Positions 1 to 6,630 of a DNA stretch of 64,000 bases are shown here, in pieces. This DNA comes from Parabacteroides sp. PF5-6 (lineage in GTDB: Bacteria > Bacteroidota > Bacteroidia > Bacteroidales > Tannerellaceae). Below the pieces are notes generated by a model. It was not told the origin of the DNA. It made no database searches and saw nothing but the letters and a program-made list of their open reading frames with translations. Each line of letters begins with the position of its first letter. Within the stretch, counting starts at the first letter, position 1. Location of the stretch: contig NZ_JAQFIN010000013.1 of the NCBI RefSeq assembly GCF_029504695.1, positions 1-64,000 on the forward strand, given 5' to 3'. The position numbers and the translations under genes were made by a program.

Positions 1-28
1 CCTGAGCCAGGATCAAACTCTTCGTTGT
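1..28 (-). rRNA. 16S rRNA, 5' end only
   Basis: The reverse complement begins ACAACGAAGAGTTTGATCCT and continues into GGCTCAGG, the universally conserved 5' end of bacterial 16S rRNA (the 27F primer site). Only about 28 nt of the gene lie in the window; the rest continues past base 1. The exact 5' nucleotide is inferred from related 16S genes. Confidence 0.97.
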
Positions 29-152
29 ATAAATTGTTTGTTTTATTTTTTTCCTATGACTCATGACGATTAACCTAAATTTAATAGATCAAGTATTTGA
101 CGGTGTTAATTCTGTTCTGTATATAAAAGTAAAAAAGCTTATCGCTGAAATC

Positions 153-182
153 ACTTTCAACTTTCAACTCTCAACTTTCAAC
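153..182. repeat. Simple repeat (CTTTCAA/CTCTCAA) in the rRNA leader
   Basis: A short run of CTTTCAACTTTCAACTCTCAA-type heptamer-like units. The same motif in either orientation occurs at 23382-23417 and 23887-23963. Here it lies between the rRNA promoter at 273-305 and the 16S 5' end, so it is transcribed as part of the leader. Confidence 0.8.
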
Positions 183-272
183 TATACAAAAACGTCTCTT
201 GTACTACTTGTTGGATGTAAATCTTTCAAAGAACTTTACGCTCATGTGCTAACTTTTTAGCGAACGTGGGTG

Positions 273-305
273 CAAAGATAAGGGTTTTATTTTATCCGAT
301 CCAAA
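273..305 (-). promoter_or_regulatory. rRNA operon promoter
   Basis: On the minus strand a TTTG (302-305) is followed after 21 bp by TATCTTTG (273-280), an exact match to the Bacteroidetes -33/-7 consensus. The sequence upstream of the -33 box is A/T rich, as expected for a strong rRNA promoter. Transcription would start near 266 and give a leader of about 240 nt before 16S. Confidence 0.85.
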
Positions 306-532
306 TATTTCGTGAACTTTTTTGAAAGAATTTTGTTATATAAAGCTACCCTCCTCAATATGTGACAATTCCCCCTCAGACATCAAACAGTCCGGAACCG
401 ATCAAACCCACTCCAGCGGGCAACAAGAGGGCTTTTCTTACCACTACCATGCCCTAATCAGGAGACAAACTAAAGCGCAAATTTCCTCCGGTTTTCTCGA
501 CAACTATAAGTTCCTGTATCTGAAGCTATTCG
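306..532. other. Intergenic, nothing recognised
   Basis: This stretch separates the rRNA promoter from the palindromic repeat at 533-579. A 76-codon open frame on the plus strand has no recognisable domain, no convincing promoter, and is not counted as a gene. Confidence 0.5.
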
Positions 533-579
533 CGGGAGCATTCATTTGTTGACGGTTATCAACAAACAAATAGTCCCGG
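533..579. repeat. REP-like palindromic repeat, copy 1
   Basis: A 47-bp imperfect palindrome: CGGGAGCATTCATTTGTTGA pairs with the reverse complement of TCAACAAACAAATAGTCCCG. A second copy lies in the opposite orientation at 26604-26672 and is exactly 22 bp longer, owing to one extra internal unit with a TTATCAACAA core. Neither copy is in a gene. Confidence 0.85.
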
Positions 580-696
580 CAAAAGGAGAAAATGGTTGCG
601 CGAATTGGGGTAAAAAGTCTTTGAGGGGGAAGTTCTCTTCGCGTAGAAAGCGGTGCGTACTTTATAATGTAGTATTTTTGTCAGAAAACGATAGAG

Positions 697-1041
697 ATGG
701 AATTAAGAAGTAAAACTTTTCTTTTTGAAGAAGAGACCAGATGGGAGGCCGTCAATGAGAATGTAAAACGCCAGATCATGGCGTACGATGAGCAATTGAT
801 GGTCGTCAAAGTGCATTTCGCTACCGGAGGGATAGGAGATCCTCACCGGCATCCGCACACGCAATCCACTTTTGTGGCTTCCGGTGTATTTGAATTTACG
901 GTAGAAGGAGAAACGCAAATAATCCGTACCGGGGATTGTGTGTATATACATCCCGAGGCATTGCATGGTTGCCAATGCCTGGAGGCAGGCATATTGATCG
1001 ATACATTTTCTCCGGCAAGGAGGGATTTTCTGAGTGAATAG
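697..1041 (+). CDS. Cupin-domain protein, KdgF-like
   Basis: A 114-residue single-domain cupin. The first cupin motif is visible as GDPHRHPHTQSTFVASGVFE (about residues 47-66), with metal-ligand histidines at HRHPH, and the second as GDCVYIHPEALHG (about 84-96). Length and motif spacing resemble KdgF-type proteins, which linearise unsaturated uronates released from pectin or alginate; assignment to that activity is inference, since small cupins are functionally diverse. A TATTTTTG box at 673-680 lies just upstream of the ATG but has no clear TTTG partner. No uronate-metabolism genes are nearby, so context does not help. The gene appears monocistronic. Confidence 0.85.
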   Translation: MELRSKTFLFEEETRWEAVNENVKRQIMAYDEQLMVVKVHFATGGIGDPHRHPHTQSTFVASGVFEFTVEGETQIIRTGDCVYIHPEALHGCQCLEAGILIDTFSPARRDFLSE

Positions 1042-1127
1042 CGCGAATCTAACATCTTTTAGCAGGATTAGGCTTCGCGCTTAACATATATTACACAGAA
1101 AAGTATGGCCAGAAGCTTTCTGAGCCG

Positions 1128-1271
1128 TATCTTTGCAGTGTGGTTTTTTCATAATAGTATTAGATTTAAGGTTAACAAAGTTGGTTAGGGGTTGTCGTGA
1201 GACAGCCTTTAATTTTTTATATGCATACGAAATGAGCCTATTTCAAGCGAAGTAGGCTCATTTTTATTTTA
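1128..1271 (+). ncRNA. Small-RNA candidate, copy 1 (promoter, body, terminator)
   Basis: A TATCTTTG -7 box (1128-1135) is followed by a body matching the minus-strand locus at 26827-26955: both carry GTTTTTTCATA, then TTAGATTTAAGGTTAACAA or a near match. The body continues with the hairpin GGTTGTC-GTGA-GACAGCC (about 1190-1206) and a strong terminator. Predicted start is near 1141, giving a transcript of about 130 nt. The two loci agree over the first 50 nt and differ in their 3' hairpins, as expected of a structured RNA family rather than a coding gene. No -33 TTTG is evident. Identity with a named Rfam family was not testable here. Confidence 0.6.
1230..1266 (+). terminator. Intrinsic terminator of the small-RNA candidate
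   Basis: AAATGAGCCTATTT, a loop, then AAGTAGGCTCATTT form a nearly complete stem followed by a T-rich tract. It also faces the 3' end of the minus-strand EEP gene at 1290 and may serve both directions. Confidence 0.8.
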
Positions 1272-1289
1272 GGAGGGGGAGGATTTCTT

Positions 1290-2390
1290 TTAATCGCCCA
1301 ATTGCAGGTAGCACCACATCGGGTAGTGGTCGGAATATTTCACCCGGTCGACCGTGCAATTATAGGAGGTGATATTCGACGAATGCAGGATATTATCGAT
1401 ACGAAACAAAAAGAGATTCTGGTTGTAGGTCGTGCCCATGCCTTTTCCGGACGCGACAAAGGCATCGGTCAGATCGCCCTGGATCACCCGGTGGGCATAG
1501 GAAAGGGGGGTATCATTGAAGTCGCCGCATACGACAAGATAGTCGGTCTTTACGTTTTTAATCTCTTCGGCTACGATCGCGGCTTGTTTGGCACGCAAGA
1601 GGAATGCCGGACCCAGTTTTTGCTGGAATGTGCCCCGGATCTCACCCAAAGCGTCCGAATCGAGGGATTTGATCAGGGAAGAATATTGCGAGCGGTCTTT
1701 CTGGGTCAGTTTAAACGACTCCAGGTGGTTGTTGAGCAATGTCAGGGTTTTCCCGTTTATCTCCAGTTCATGCAGGACCGATCCGTTGTATTGGCTTCCA
1801 TATTCGATCTTCCGCGACTTTTTGATCGGATATTTGGAGAAGACAGCCAGCCCCGACGTGCTGTACCGGTGCCCGTTGAGTACGACAACCGACCGGTAGG
1901 GATACATATCCAATGCTTTAAACACATCGTCTGAGGTTAGTTCTTTCCCCGACCGGGCTACGGTATATTCCTGCAGGCAAACGATATCGGCTCCCGACTG
2001 GGCGATATATTCAATCATCCGGTTGGGGGAAAGGGGGGTATGCCGTTTCCCGGCAAAGTTCATCACATTGTATGTCAATACTTTGACGACATTCTCTTTC
2101 GGCACTTCCTGTTTCAGGTGGAAAGGATAATAGCGGGATATCGGCCCCCAGCAAACAGCGAAGACACAGATACTGATCAACAGAAATTTCCATTCGCGCG
2201 TAAAGAGCCAGTACACGGCATAGCAGAAACTGACGGTAAAAATCACCGGGAAGACCAGTCCCAGATAAGCCATCAACAGGCTTTGATCGGGCGACACCCT
2301 ATCGGAATAGGCTGCGGCCAACAGCAAAACGAGACATACGATATTTGCTGATATAAAAAGAAAACGGAATAAAATACGAAGGGATTTCAT
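1290..2390 (-). CDS. Endonuclease/exonuclease/phosphatase (EEP) family membrane protein
   Basis: A 366-residue protein with about three N-terminal membrane segments (roughly 8-28, 38-62 and 66-84) and a C-terminal EEP (DNase I-like) domain from about 100. Catalytic motifs are present: LTYNVMNF (105-112), LQEY with the metal-binding glutamate (139-142), GDFNDTP (near 290) and SDHYP (353-357). The active domain probably sits outside the inner membrane. Substrates of this family range from DNA to phosphoesters and sphingolipids, so the substrate is not assigned. It is the last gene of a three-gene operon; its ATG lies only 3 bp after the stop of the upstream rhomboid gene. Confidence 0.88.
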   Translation of the reverse strand: MKSLRILFRFLFISANIVCLVLLLAAAYSDRVSPDQSLLMAYLGLVFPVIFTVSFCYAVYWLFTREWKFLLISICVFAVCWGPISRYYPFHLKQEVPKENVVKVLTYNVMNFAGKRHTPLSPNRMIEYIAQSGADIVCLQEYTVARSGKELTSDDVFKALDMYPYRSVVVLNGHRYSTSGLAVFSKYPIKKSRKIEYGSQYNGSVLHELEINGKTLTLLNNHLESFKLTQKDRSQYSSLIKSLDSDALGEIRGTFQQKLGPAFLLRAKQAAIVAEEIKNVKTDYLVVCGDFNDTPLSYAHRVIQGDLTDAFVASGKGMGTTYNQNLFLFRIDNILHSSNITSYNCTVDRVKYSDHYPMWCYLQLGD

Positions 2391-2393
2391 ATA

Positions 2394-3272
2394 CTATTTT
2401 TTACTCGCGTCAAACAATTGTTTTTTCTCTTCTTTCGACAGGCTATCATAACCGGATCGTTTCAGTTTGTCCAGAATATCATCCAGGTTTTTACTTTCTT
2501 CCTGTTTCCGGGCGTTATATTCCTGATCGGTTTCCGTCCGTTTATACGTAACCTTCATCTTGGGTTTCTTTTTGCCCAGGTTCACCAGCCAGTCGATCAG
2601 CCGGTTGACTGGTGCGGTCATATCTTTCCCTTTTTGGATCCGGGAGGCAAACCAAATGCCCAACAGCGCCCCACCGATATGCGCCAGATGGCCGCCGGCA
2701 TTGGTCGAGGTGATGGCCAAGAGATCGACGATCAGCGTAAACAGCGCCAGCCAAATCAGTTTTACCCGTCCGATCAACAACAGATTGATCTCATACTCTT
2801 TCCGGTAGAACGACACGGCAAACACAATCGCCATCACAGAGGCAGAAGCACCCATCAGGAAACTGCTTCCGGCTACAGCCTGGAAATAAGGGAAGATATT
2901 GTAGGCCACCAGGAAGAGAAGCGCTCCCGCTATTCCGCCCAGGACATACATCCCGCCCAATTGACGCTCGTTAAAGAATTGCAGGAAGATGCCGCCGAAC
3001 CAATACAGCCAAAGCATATTAAAAAGAATATGCAAGAAATCGTAATGGGTGAACATATAGGTGAACAGCGTCCACGGCCGGAGCAAGAGCAATACCGGCG
3101 AGGAAGGCATCTGCAAATATTCGAGGAACGGCAGACCGGCCACATTAAACAAAAGAAACAATACGGCCGCCAGGCGAAATAACAGGAAAACGCCTACATT
3201 AATATATATAAGCTTGACCAGGATATTCCCTGAGCGGAATATCCGTTTCAGGTTAGTAAAAATATCGCCCAT
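2394..3272 (-). CDS. Rhomboid-family intramembrane serine protease
   Basis: A 292-residue rhomboid with six predicted membrane helices followed by a charged cytosolic tail of about 80 residues (TYKRTETDQEYNARKQ and onward). The family HxxxN motif is HILFN (81-85), the catalytic serine is in GASAS (Ser143) and the catalytic histidine in AHIGG (His198). GASAS lacks the second glycine of the usual GxSG, which is tolerated in the family. Rhomboids cleave single-pass membrane proteins within the bilayer; substrates are unknown. Its ATG overlaps the end of the upstream rhomboid gene by 20 bp, indicating translational coupling. Confidence 0.93.
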   Translation of the reverse strand: MGDIFTNLKRIFRSGNILVKLIYINVGVFLLFRLAAVLFLLFNVAGLPFLEYLQMPSSPVLLLLRPWTLFTYMFTHYDFLHILFNMLWLYWFGGIFLQFFNERQLGGMYVLGGIAGALLFLVAYNIFPYFQAVAGSSFLMGASASVMAIVFAVSFYRKEYEINLLLIGRVKLIWLALFTLIVDLLAITSTNAGGHLAHIGGALLGIWFASRIQKGKDMTAPVNRLIDWLVNLGKKKPKMKVTYKRTETDQEYNARKQEESKNLDDILDKLKRSGYDSLSKEEKKQLFDASKK

Positions 3273-3972
3273 TTTTCGCGTCTTTTTTCTTCCAGTACCG
3301 AATCATAAAGAAACCAAACAGCATCCCTCCCAGATGGGCAAAATGGGCAACCGTATCGCCTCCGAAATTGGATACGCCCAGGAAGAGTTCGATCAGTCCG
3401 TATCCCACCACAAACCATTTCGCTTTTATTGGAATAGGGATAAACATCAGATACAAGGGCACATTGGGGAATAACATGCCGAAAGCCAACAGGATACCAA
3501 AGACAGCGCCGGATGCCCCGATCGTCACGAAGAGGTTCAGGAATTCACCCTTAGCCAATAAGCGGGTACCATTCAGGTTGATCATATCCTGACTGCTGAA
3601 TATCACGTCGCGCAGATCGAAAAACCAGACCAGCTCCTGTACCAGTCCCGCACCAATTCCCGTGACCAGGTAGAAGGTAAGAAACCGTTTGGGTCCCCAT
3701 ACATTTTCCAGGACGCGGCCGAACATATAAACGGCAAACATATTGAAAAACACATGCGAGATGGAATGCGTATCATGCATAAACATATACGTCACAAGCT
3801 GCCAGAGGCCAAAATCGGTTGCACCCGGGAAGTGAAGGCCTAAAAGTTCAACCAGGTCAATACCCACTTTAGGCAATACCAGGCTGGCCACCCATACCAG
3901 AAGATTTATGATAATCAGGTTTTTTGTTATTGGAGGAATACTACTGAGGAATCCGGAATTATGCTGATCCAT
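3253..3972 (-). CDS. Rhomboid-family intramembrane serine protease (first of tandem pair)
   Basis: A rhomboid of 239 residues with HVFFN (73-77 in this numbering), catalytic GASGA (Ser154) and AHLGG (His213). The open frame extends 29 codons upstream, but a TACCTTTG -7 box at 3997-4004 lies inside that extension and places the transcript start near 3990, so the ATG at 3972 (MDQHNSGF) is preferred. A TTTG at 4029-4032 is 24 bp upstream, longer than ideal. This gene leads the operon with the second rhomboid and the EEP protein. The paralogues are divergent, so they may have different substrates (inference). Confidence 0.9.
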   Translation of the reverse strand: MDQHNSGFLSSIPPITKNLIIINLLVWVASLVLPKVGIDLVELLGLHFPGATDFGLWQLVTYMFMHDTHSISHVFFNMFAVYMFGRVLENVWGPKRFLTFYLVTGIGAGLVQELVWFFDLRDVIFSSQDMINLNGTRLLAKGEFLNLFVTIGASGAVFGILLAFGMLFPNVPLYLMFIPIPIKAKWFVVGYGLIELFLGVSNFGGDTVAHFAHLGGMLFGFFMIRYWKKKDAKNGRYFY

Positions 3973-4077
3973 ACTGTACTTTAACGTTATTTTGGGCAAA
4001 GGTAAGTATATTTTGACTGTTTTTTCGTCAAAAGCCACTAAATCATAGGACTTAAACAAAAAAAACTACTGTTTTTT

Positions 4078-4108
4078 TTTGCGGTATATTAAATTAATAA
4101 TACATTTG
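4078..4108 (+). promoter_or_regulatory. Promoter of the HU gene
   Basis: TTTG at 4078-4081, a 19-bp spacer and TACATTTG at 4101-4108 match the Bacteroidetes consensus fully. The start would be near 4115, giving an A/T-rich leader of about 50 nt. Confidence 0.85.
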
Positions 4109-4163
4109 ATGCCAACTTACTATTACATTAAGATTTGTTTAATATATTAACTATCAAACCATC

Positions 4164-4436
4164 ATGAACAAGACAGAATTTATCAATGCTGTATCCGAAA
4201 AAGCCGGATTGAGCAAAGTTGACGCTAAAAAAGCGGTTGACGCATTCATCTCTACCGTATCTAACGAACTAAAGGCAGGGGGTAAAGTGGCCCTTTTAGG
4301 TTTTGGTTCTTTCACTGTTGCTGAAAAAGCAGCACGCAAAGGAGTTAACCCGAAGACCAAAGAAGCGATCAATATTCCGGCTAGAAAGTCAGTAAAATTC
4401 AAAGCAGGATCTGAACTGAACGAATTGGTAAAGTAA
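4164..4436 (+). CDS. hup: HU-family DNA-binding protein
   Basis: A 90-residue protein of standard HU/IHF length. It starts MNKTEFINAVSEKAGLSKVD, has the conserved GFGSF turn (about 47-51) and the DNA-minor-groove arm ARKGVNPKTKEAINIPARKS (about 57-76), including the proline-tipped loop. It acts in the nucleoid by bending and compacting DNA. It is monocistronic, with a consensus promoter and its own terminator, which suits an abundant architectural protein. It is one plausible candidate to bind the dyad-rich repeats seen elsewhere in this window, but nothing shows that it does. Confidence 0.97.
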   Translation: MNKTEFINAVSEKAGLSKVDAKKAVDAFISTVSNELKAGGKVALLGFGSFTVAEKAARKGVNPKTKEAINIPARKSVKFKAGSELNELVK

Positions 4437-4458
4437 GTGAGACCCTTACATAATTGGG

Positions 4459-4488
4459 AAGGATGCAATCTGATTGTATCCTTTTTTT
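4459..4488 (+). terminator. Intrinsic terminator after the HU gene
   Basis: AAGGATGCAAT and ATTGTATCCTT form an 11-bp stem (one G-T pair) with a 2-3 nt loop, followed by seven T residues. Confidence 0.9.
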
Positions 4489-4489
4489 G

Positions 4490-4575
4490 TACCTTTGCTT
4501 CTTCGAATCGAAGATAGGATGCGCCTCGGCATAATCAAACAAGTTTGCTTCTGCGCTCGGCTTTCACTATCTTTG
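4490..4575 (+). promoter_or_regulatory. Promoter-bearing repeat upstream of argS
   Basis: The unit contains TACCTTTG (4490-4497), then GGATGCGCCTCGGCATAATC, AAGTTTGCTTCTGCGCTCGG and CTTTCACTATCTTTGC. The last part forms the argS promoter: TTTG at 4544-4547, 20-bp spacer, TATCTTTG at 4568-4575. Related units occur at 25060-25157 (minus, upstream of the RND operon) and, degenerate, at 15049-15150. Thus the promoter itself appears to be part of a dispersed repeat. Confidence 0.82.
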
Positions 4576-4608
4576 CGCCGGAAATCCGGAATATAAGATC
4601 CTAAATAT

Positions 4609-6402
4609 ATGACTATCGAACAACAAATCACTACTTCCGTAGTAGGTGCCATCAAGCAATTATACGGTGCGGACGCAACTGCCGATCAGGTACAGTTGCA
4701 AAAAACAAAGAAAGAGTTCAAGGGACATCTTACCCTGGTGGTATTCCCTTTTCTGCGGGTTTCGCGCCAATCGCCCGAAGAAACAGCACAGAAGATCGGC
4801 GAATATCTGCGGGAAAACGAACCGGCGGTTGCCGAGTTCAATGTGATCAAAGGGTTTCTGAACCTCACCGTCGCTTCTTCCTGTTGGGTCGCATTGCTCA
4901 ATGAGGTGAACAGTCAACCGAATTACGGCCTGCGCGCCGCCACCGAACAGTCTCCGTTGGTGATGGTCGAATATTCTTCTCCGAACACCAACAAACCCCT
5001 GCACCTGGGACATATCCGCAACAACCTCTTGGGTTATAGCCTGGCAGAGATACTGAAAGCCAACGGCAACCGGGTGGTAAAAACCAATATCGTCAACGAC
5101 CGGGGTATCCATATCTGCAAATCGATGCTCGCCTGGCAGAAATGGGGCAATGGCGCCACGCCGGAATCGACCGGCAAGAAAGGCGACCACCTGATTGGCG
5201 ACTTCTACGTGCTCTTCGACAAGCACTACAAACAGGAACTCAAAGAGCTCGAAGCCAAAGGTCTGATCCCTAAAGAAGCCGAAGCCCAATCTACCCTGAT
5301 GGCCGAAGCCCGCGAGATGCTTCGTCGCTGGGAAGCCGGCGACACGGAGATCTATGCCCTCTGGGAACGGATGAACAGTTGGGTATATGCCGGTTTCGAT
5401 GAGACCTACAAAATGCTCGGCGTTGATTTCGATAAGATCTATTACGAGTCGCAAACCTATCTGGAAGGCAAAGGCGAGGTATTGAGAGGATTAGACAACG
5501 GTGTCTTCTACCGCAAGGACGACGACTCGGTCTGGGCCGACCTGACACCCGATGGATTGGATGAGAAATTATTGTTACGCGCCGACGGTACATCCGTTTA
5601 CATGACCCAGGATATCGGTACGGCCAAACTGCGCTTCGACGATTTCCCGATCGACAAGATGATCTACGTCGTGGGCAACGAACAGAACTACCACTTCCAG
5701 GTGTTGTCGATCCTGTTGGATAAATTGGGTTATGCCTTCGGTAAAGGGCTGGTACACTTCTCTTATGGTATGGTAGAATTGCCCGAAGGAAAGATGAAAA
5801 GCCGGGAAGGAACCGTTGTCGATGCCGACGATCTGATGGCGGAGATGATCCATACCGCCCGCGAGATCTCCGAAGAATTAGGCAAGCTCGATGAGATGAC
5901 ACCCGACGAAGCTGCAGATATCTCACGTATCGTCGGACTGGGCTCACTGAAATACTTCATGTTGAAAGTAGATCCCCGGAAGAACATGACCTTCAACCCG
6001 AAAGAATCGATCGACTTCAATGGAAACACGGGACCATTTATCCAATACACCTATGCCCGTATCCGCTCCGTCCTGCGCAAGGCGGCGGAACAGCAGATCG
6101 AGCTGCCCACGCAATTACCGGCGAATACCCCATTGACCGAAAAAGAAGAAGGGCTTATCCAGTTGCTCGCCAACTATGCCTCAACGGTTGAAGAAGCAGG
6201 CCGCGAATACAGTCCGGCCCTGATCGCCAATTACGTCTACGACCTGGTCAAAGAATACAACCAGTTCTACCACGACTACTCCATCCTCCGGGAAGACGAT
6301 CCGGAAATCAAAAAATGCCGCCTCGTCTTATCCGCCAACGTCGCCAAAGTCGTCAAATCCGGCATGGCACTACTCGGCATAGAGGTACCGGAAAGGATGT
6401 AA
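4609..6402 (+). CDS. argS: Arginyl-tRNA synthetase
   Basis: A full-length class I synthetase of 597 residues that charges tRNA-Arg in the cytoplasm. The N-terminal additional domain (about 1-110) is followed by the HIGH signature as HLGHIRNN (132-139), after SSPNTNKP. The KMSKS-like loop is KMKSREGT (about 393-400), and the C-terminal helical anticodon-binding (DALR) domain spans about 470-597. It ends LLGIEVPERM, typical of ArgS. The start is supported by the TTTG-N20-TATCTTTG promoter, which leaves a leader of about 30 nt. The gene stands alone and converges on topA. Confidence 0.98.
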   Translation: MTIEQQITTSVVGAIKQLYGADATADQVQLQKTKKEFKGHLTLVVFPFLRVSRQSPEETAQKIGEYLRENEPAVAEFNVIKGFLNLTVASSCWVALLNEVNSQPNYGLRAATEQSPLVMVEYSSPNTNKPLHLGHIRNNLLGYSLAEILKANGNRVVKTNIVNDRGIHICKSMLAWQKWGNGATPESTGKKGDHLIGDFYVLFDKHYKQELKELEAKGLIPKEAEAQSTLMAEAREMLRRWEAGDTEIYALWERMNSWVYAGFDETYKMLGVDFDKIYYESQTYLEGKGEVLRGLDNGVFYRKDDDSVWADLTPDGLDEKLLLRADGTSVYMTQDIGTAKLRFDDFPIDKMIYVVGNEQNYHFQVLSILLDKLGYAFGKGLVHFSYGMVELPEGKMKSREGTVVDADDLMAEMIHTAREISEELGKLDEMTPDEAADISRIVGLGSLKYFMLKVDPRKNMTFNPKESIDFNGNTGPFIQYTYARIRSVLRKAAEQQIELPTQLPANTPLTEKEEGLIQLLANYASTVEEAGREYSPALIANYVYDLVKEYNQFYHDYSILREDDPEIKKCRLVLSANVAKVVKSGMALLGIEVPERM

Positions 6403-6469
6403 TACATTTCTTCTGTGTAACTTCGTGTTCGTGGTGGTTCAAAATTCCGGGAAATAGCAATTTGTCACC

Positions 6470-6545
6470 CTATAGGTAGTATTTCGTCGTACTACCTATA
6501 GTATGGCGCCGTACTATAGGTAGTATGAGCGCGTACTATATATAG
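6470..6545. repeat. 22-bp palindromic mini-array, family A
   Basis: Four units start at 6470, 6492, 6514 and 6536, an exact 22-bp period. The 10-bp cores are CTATAGGTAG, CTACCTATAG, CTATAGGTAG and CTATATATAG; the second is the reverse complement of the first and third, and the fourth is self-complementary. Spacers share CG(N)CG and end in GTA. It lies between the convergent argS and topA genes. The design resembles the arrays at 15201 and 35416. Confidence 0.88.
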
Positions 6546-6579
6546 AAACACTTTTTAACATGTCGTTTTGATAGAAGAC

Positions 6580-6608
6580 AAAAAAGCCGCTTGTTTCCAG
6601 GCGGCTTT
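6580..6608. terminator. Bidirectional terminator between argS and topA
   Basis: AAAAGCCGC and GCGGCTTT flank a 10-nt loop. The A-run on the left gives a T-run on the minus strand for topA, and the plus strand continues into a T-rich tract for argS. Confidence 0.85.
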
Positions 6609-6630
6609 CTATTTTTATTGTGAAGGAAGA

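Noticed and set aside
63-260. 65-codon open frame opposite the rRNA leader
   Set aside because: It lies antisense to the leader and is largely made of the simple repeat; no promoter or similarity.
322-552. 76-codon open frame on the plus strand upstream of the cupin gene
   Set aside because: It has no domain, signal peptide or promoter, and its end overlaps the palindromic repeat at 533-579.
2394-3272. Inactive rhomboid because GASAS lacks the usual second glycine
   Set aside because: The serine, the histidine and the HxxxN motif are all present; alanine at that place is acceptable in the family.
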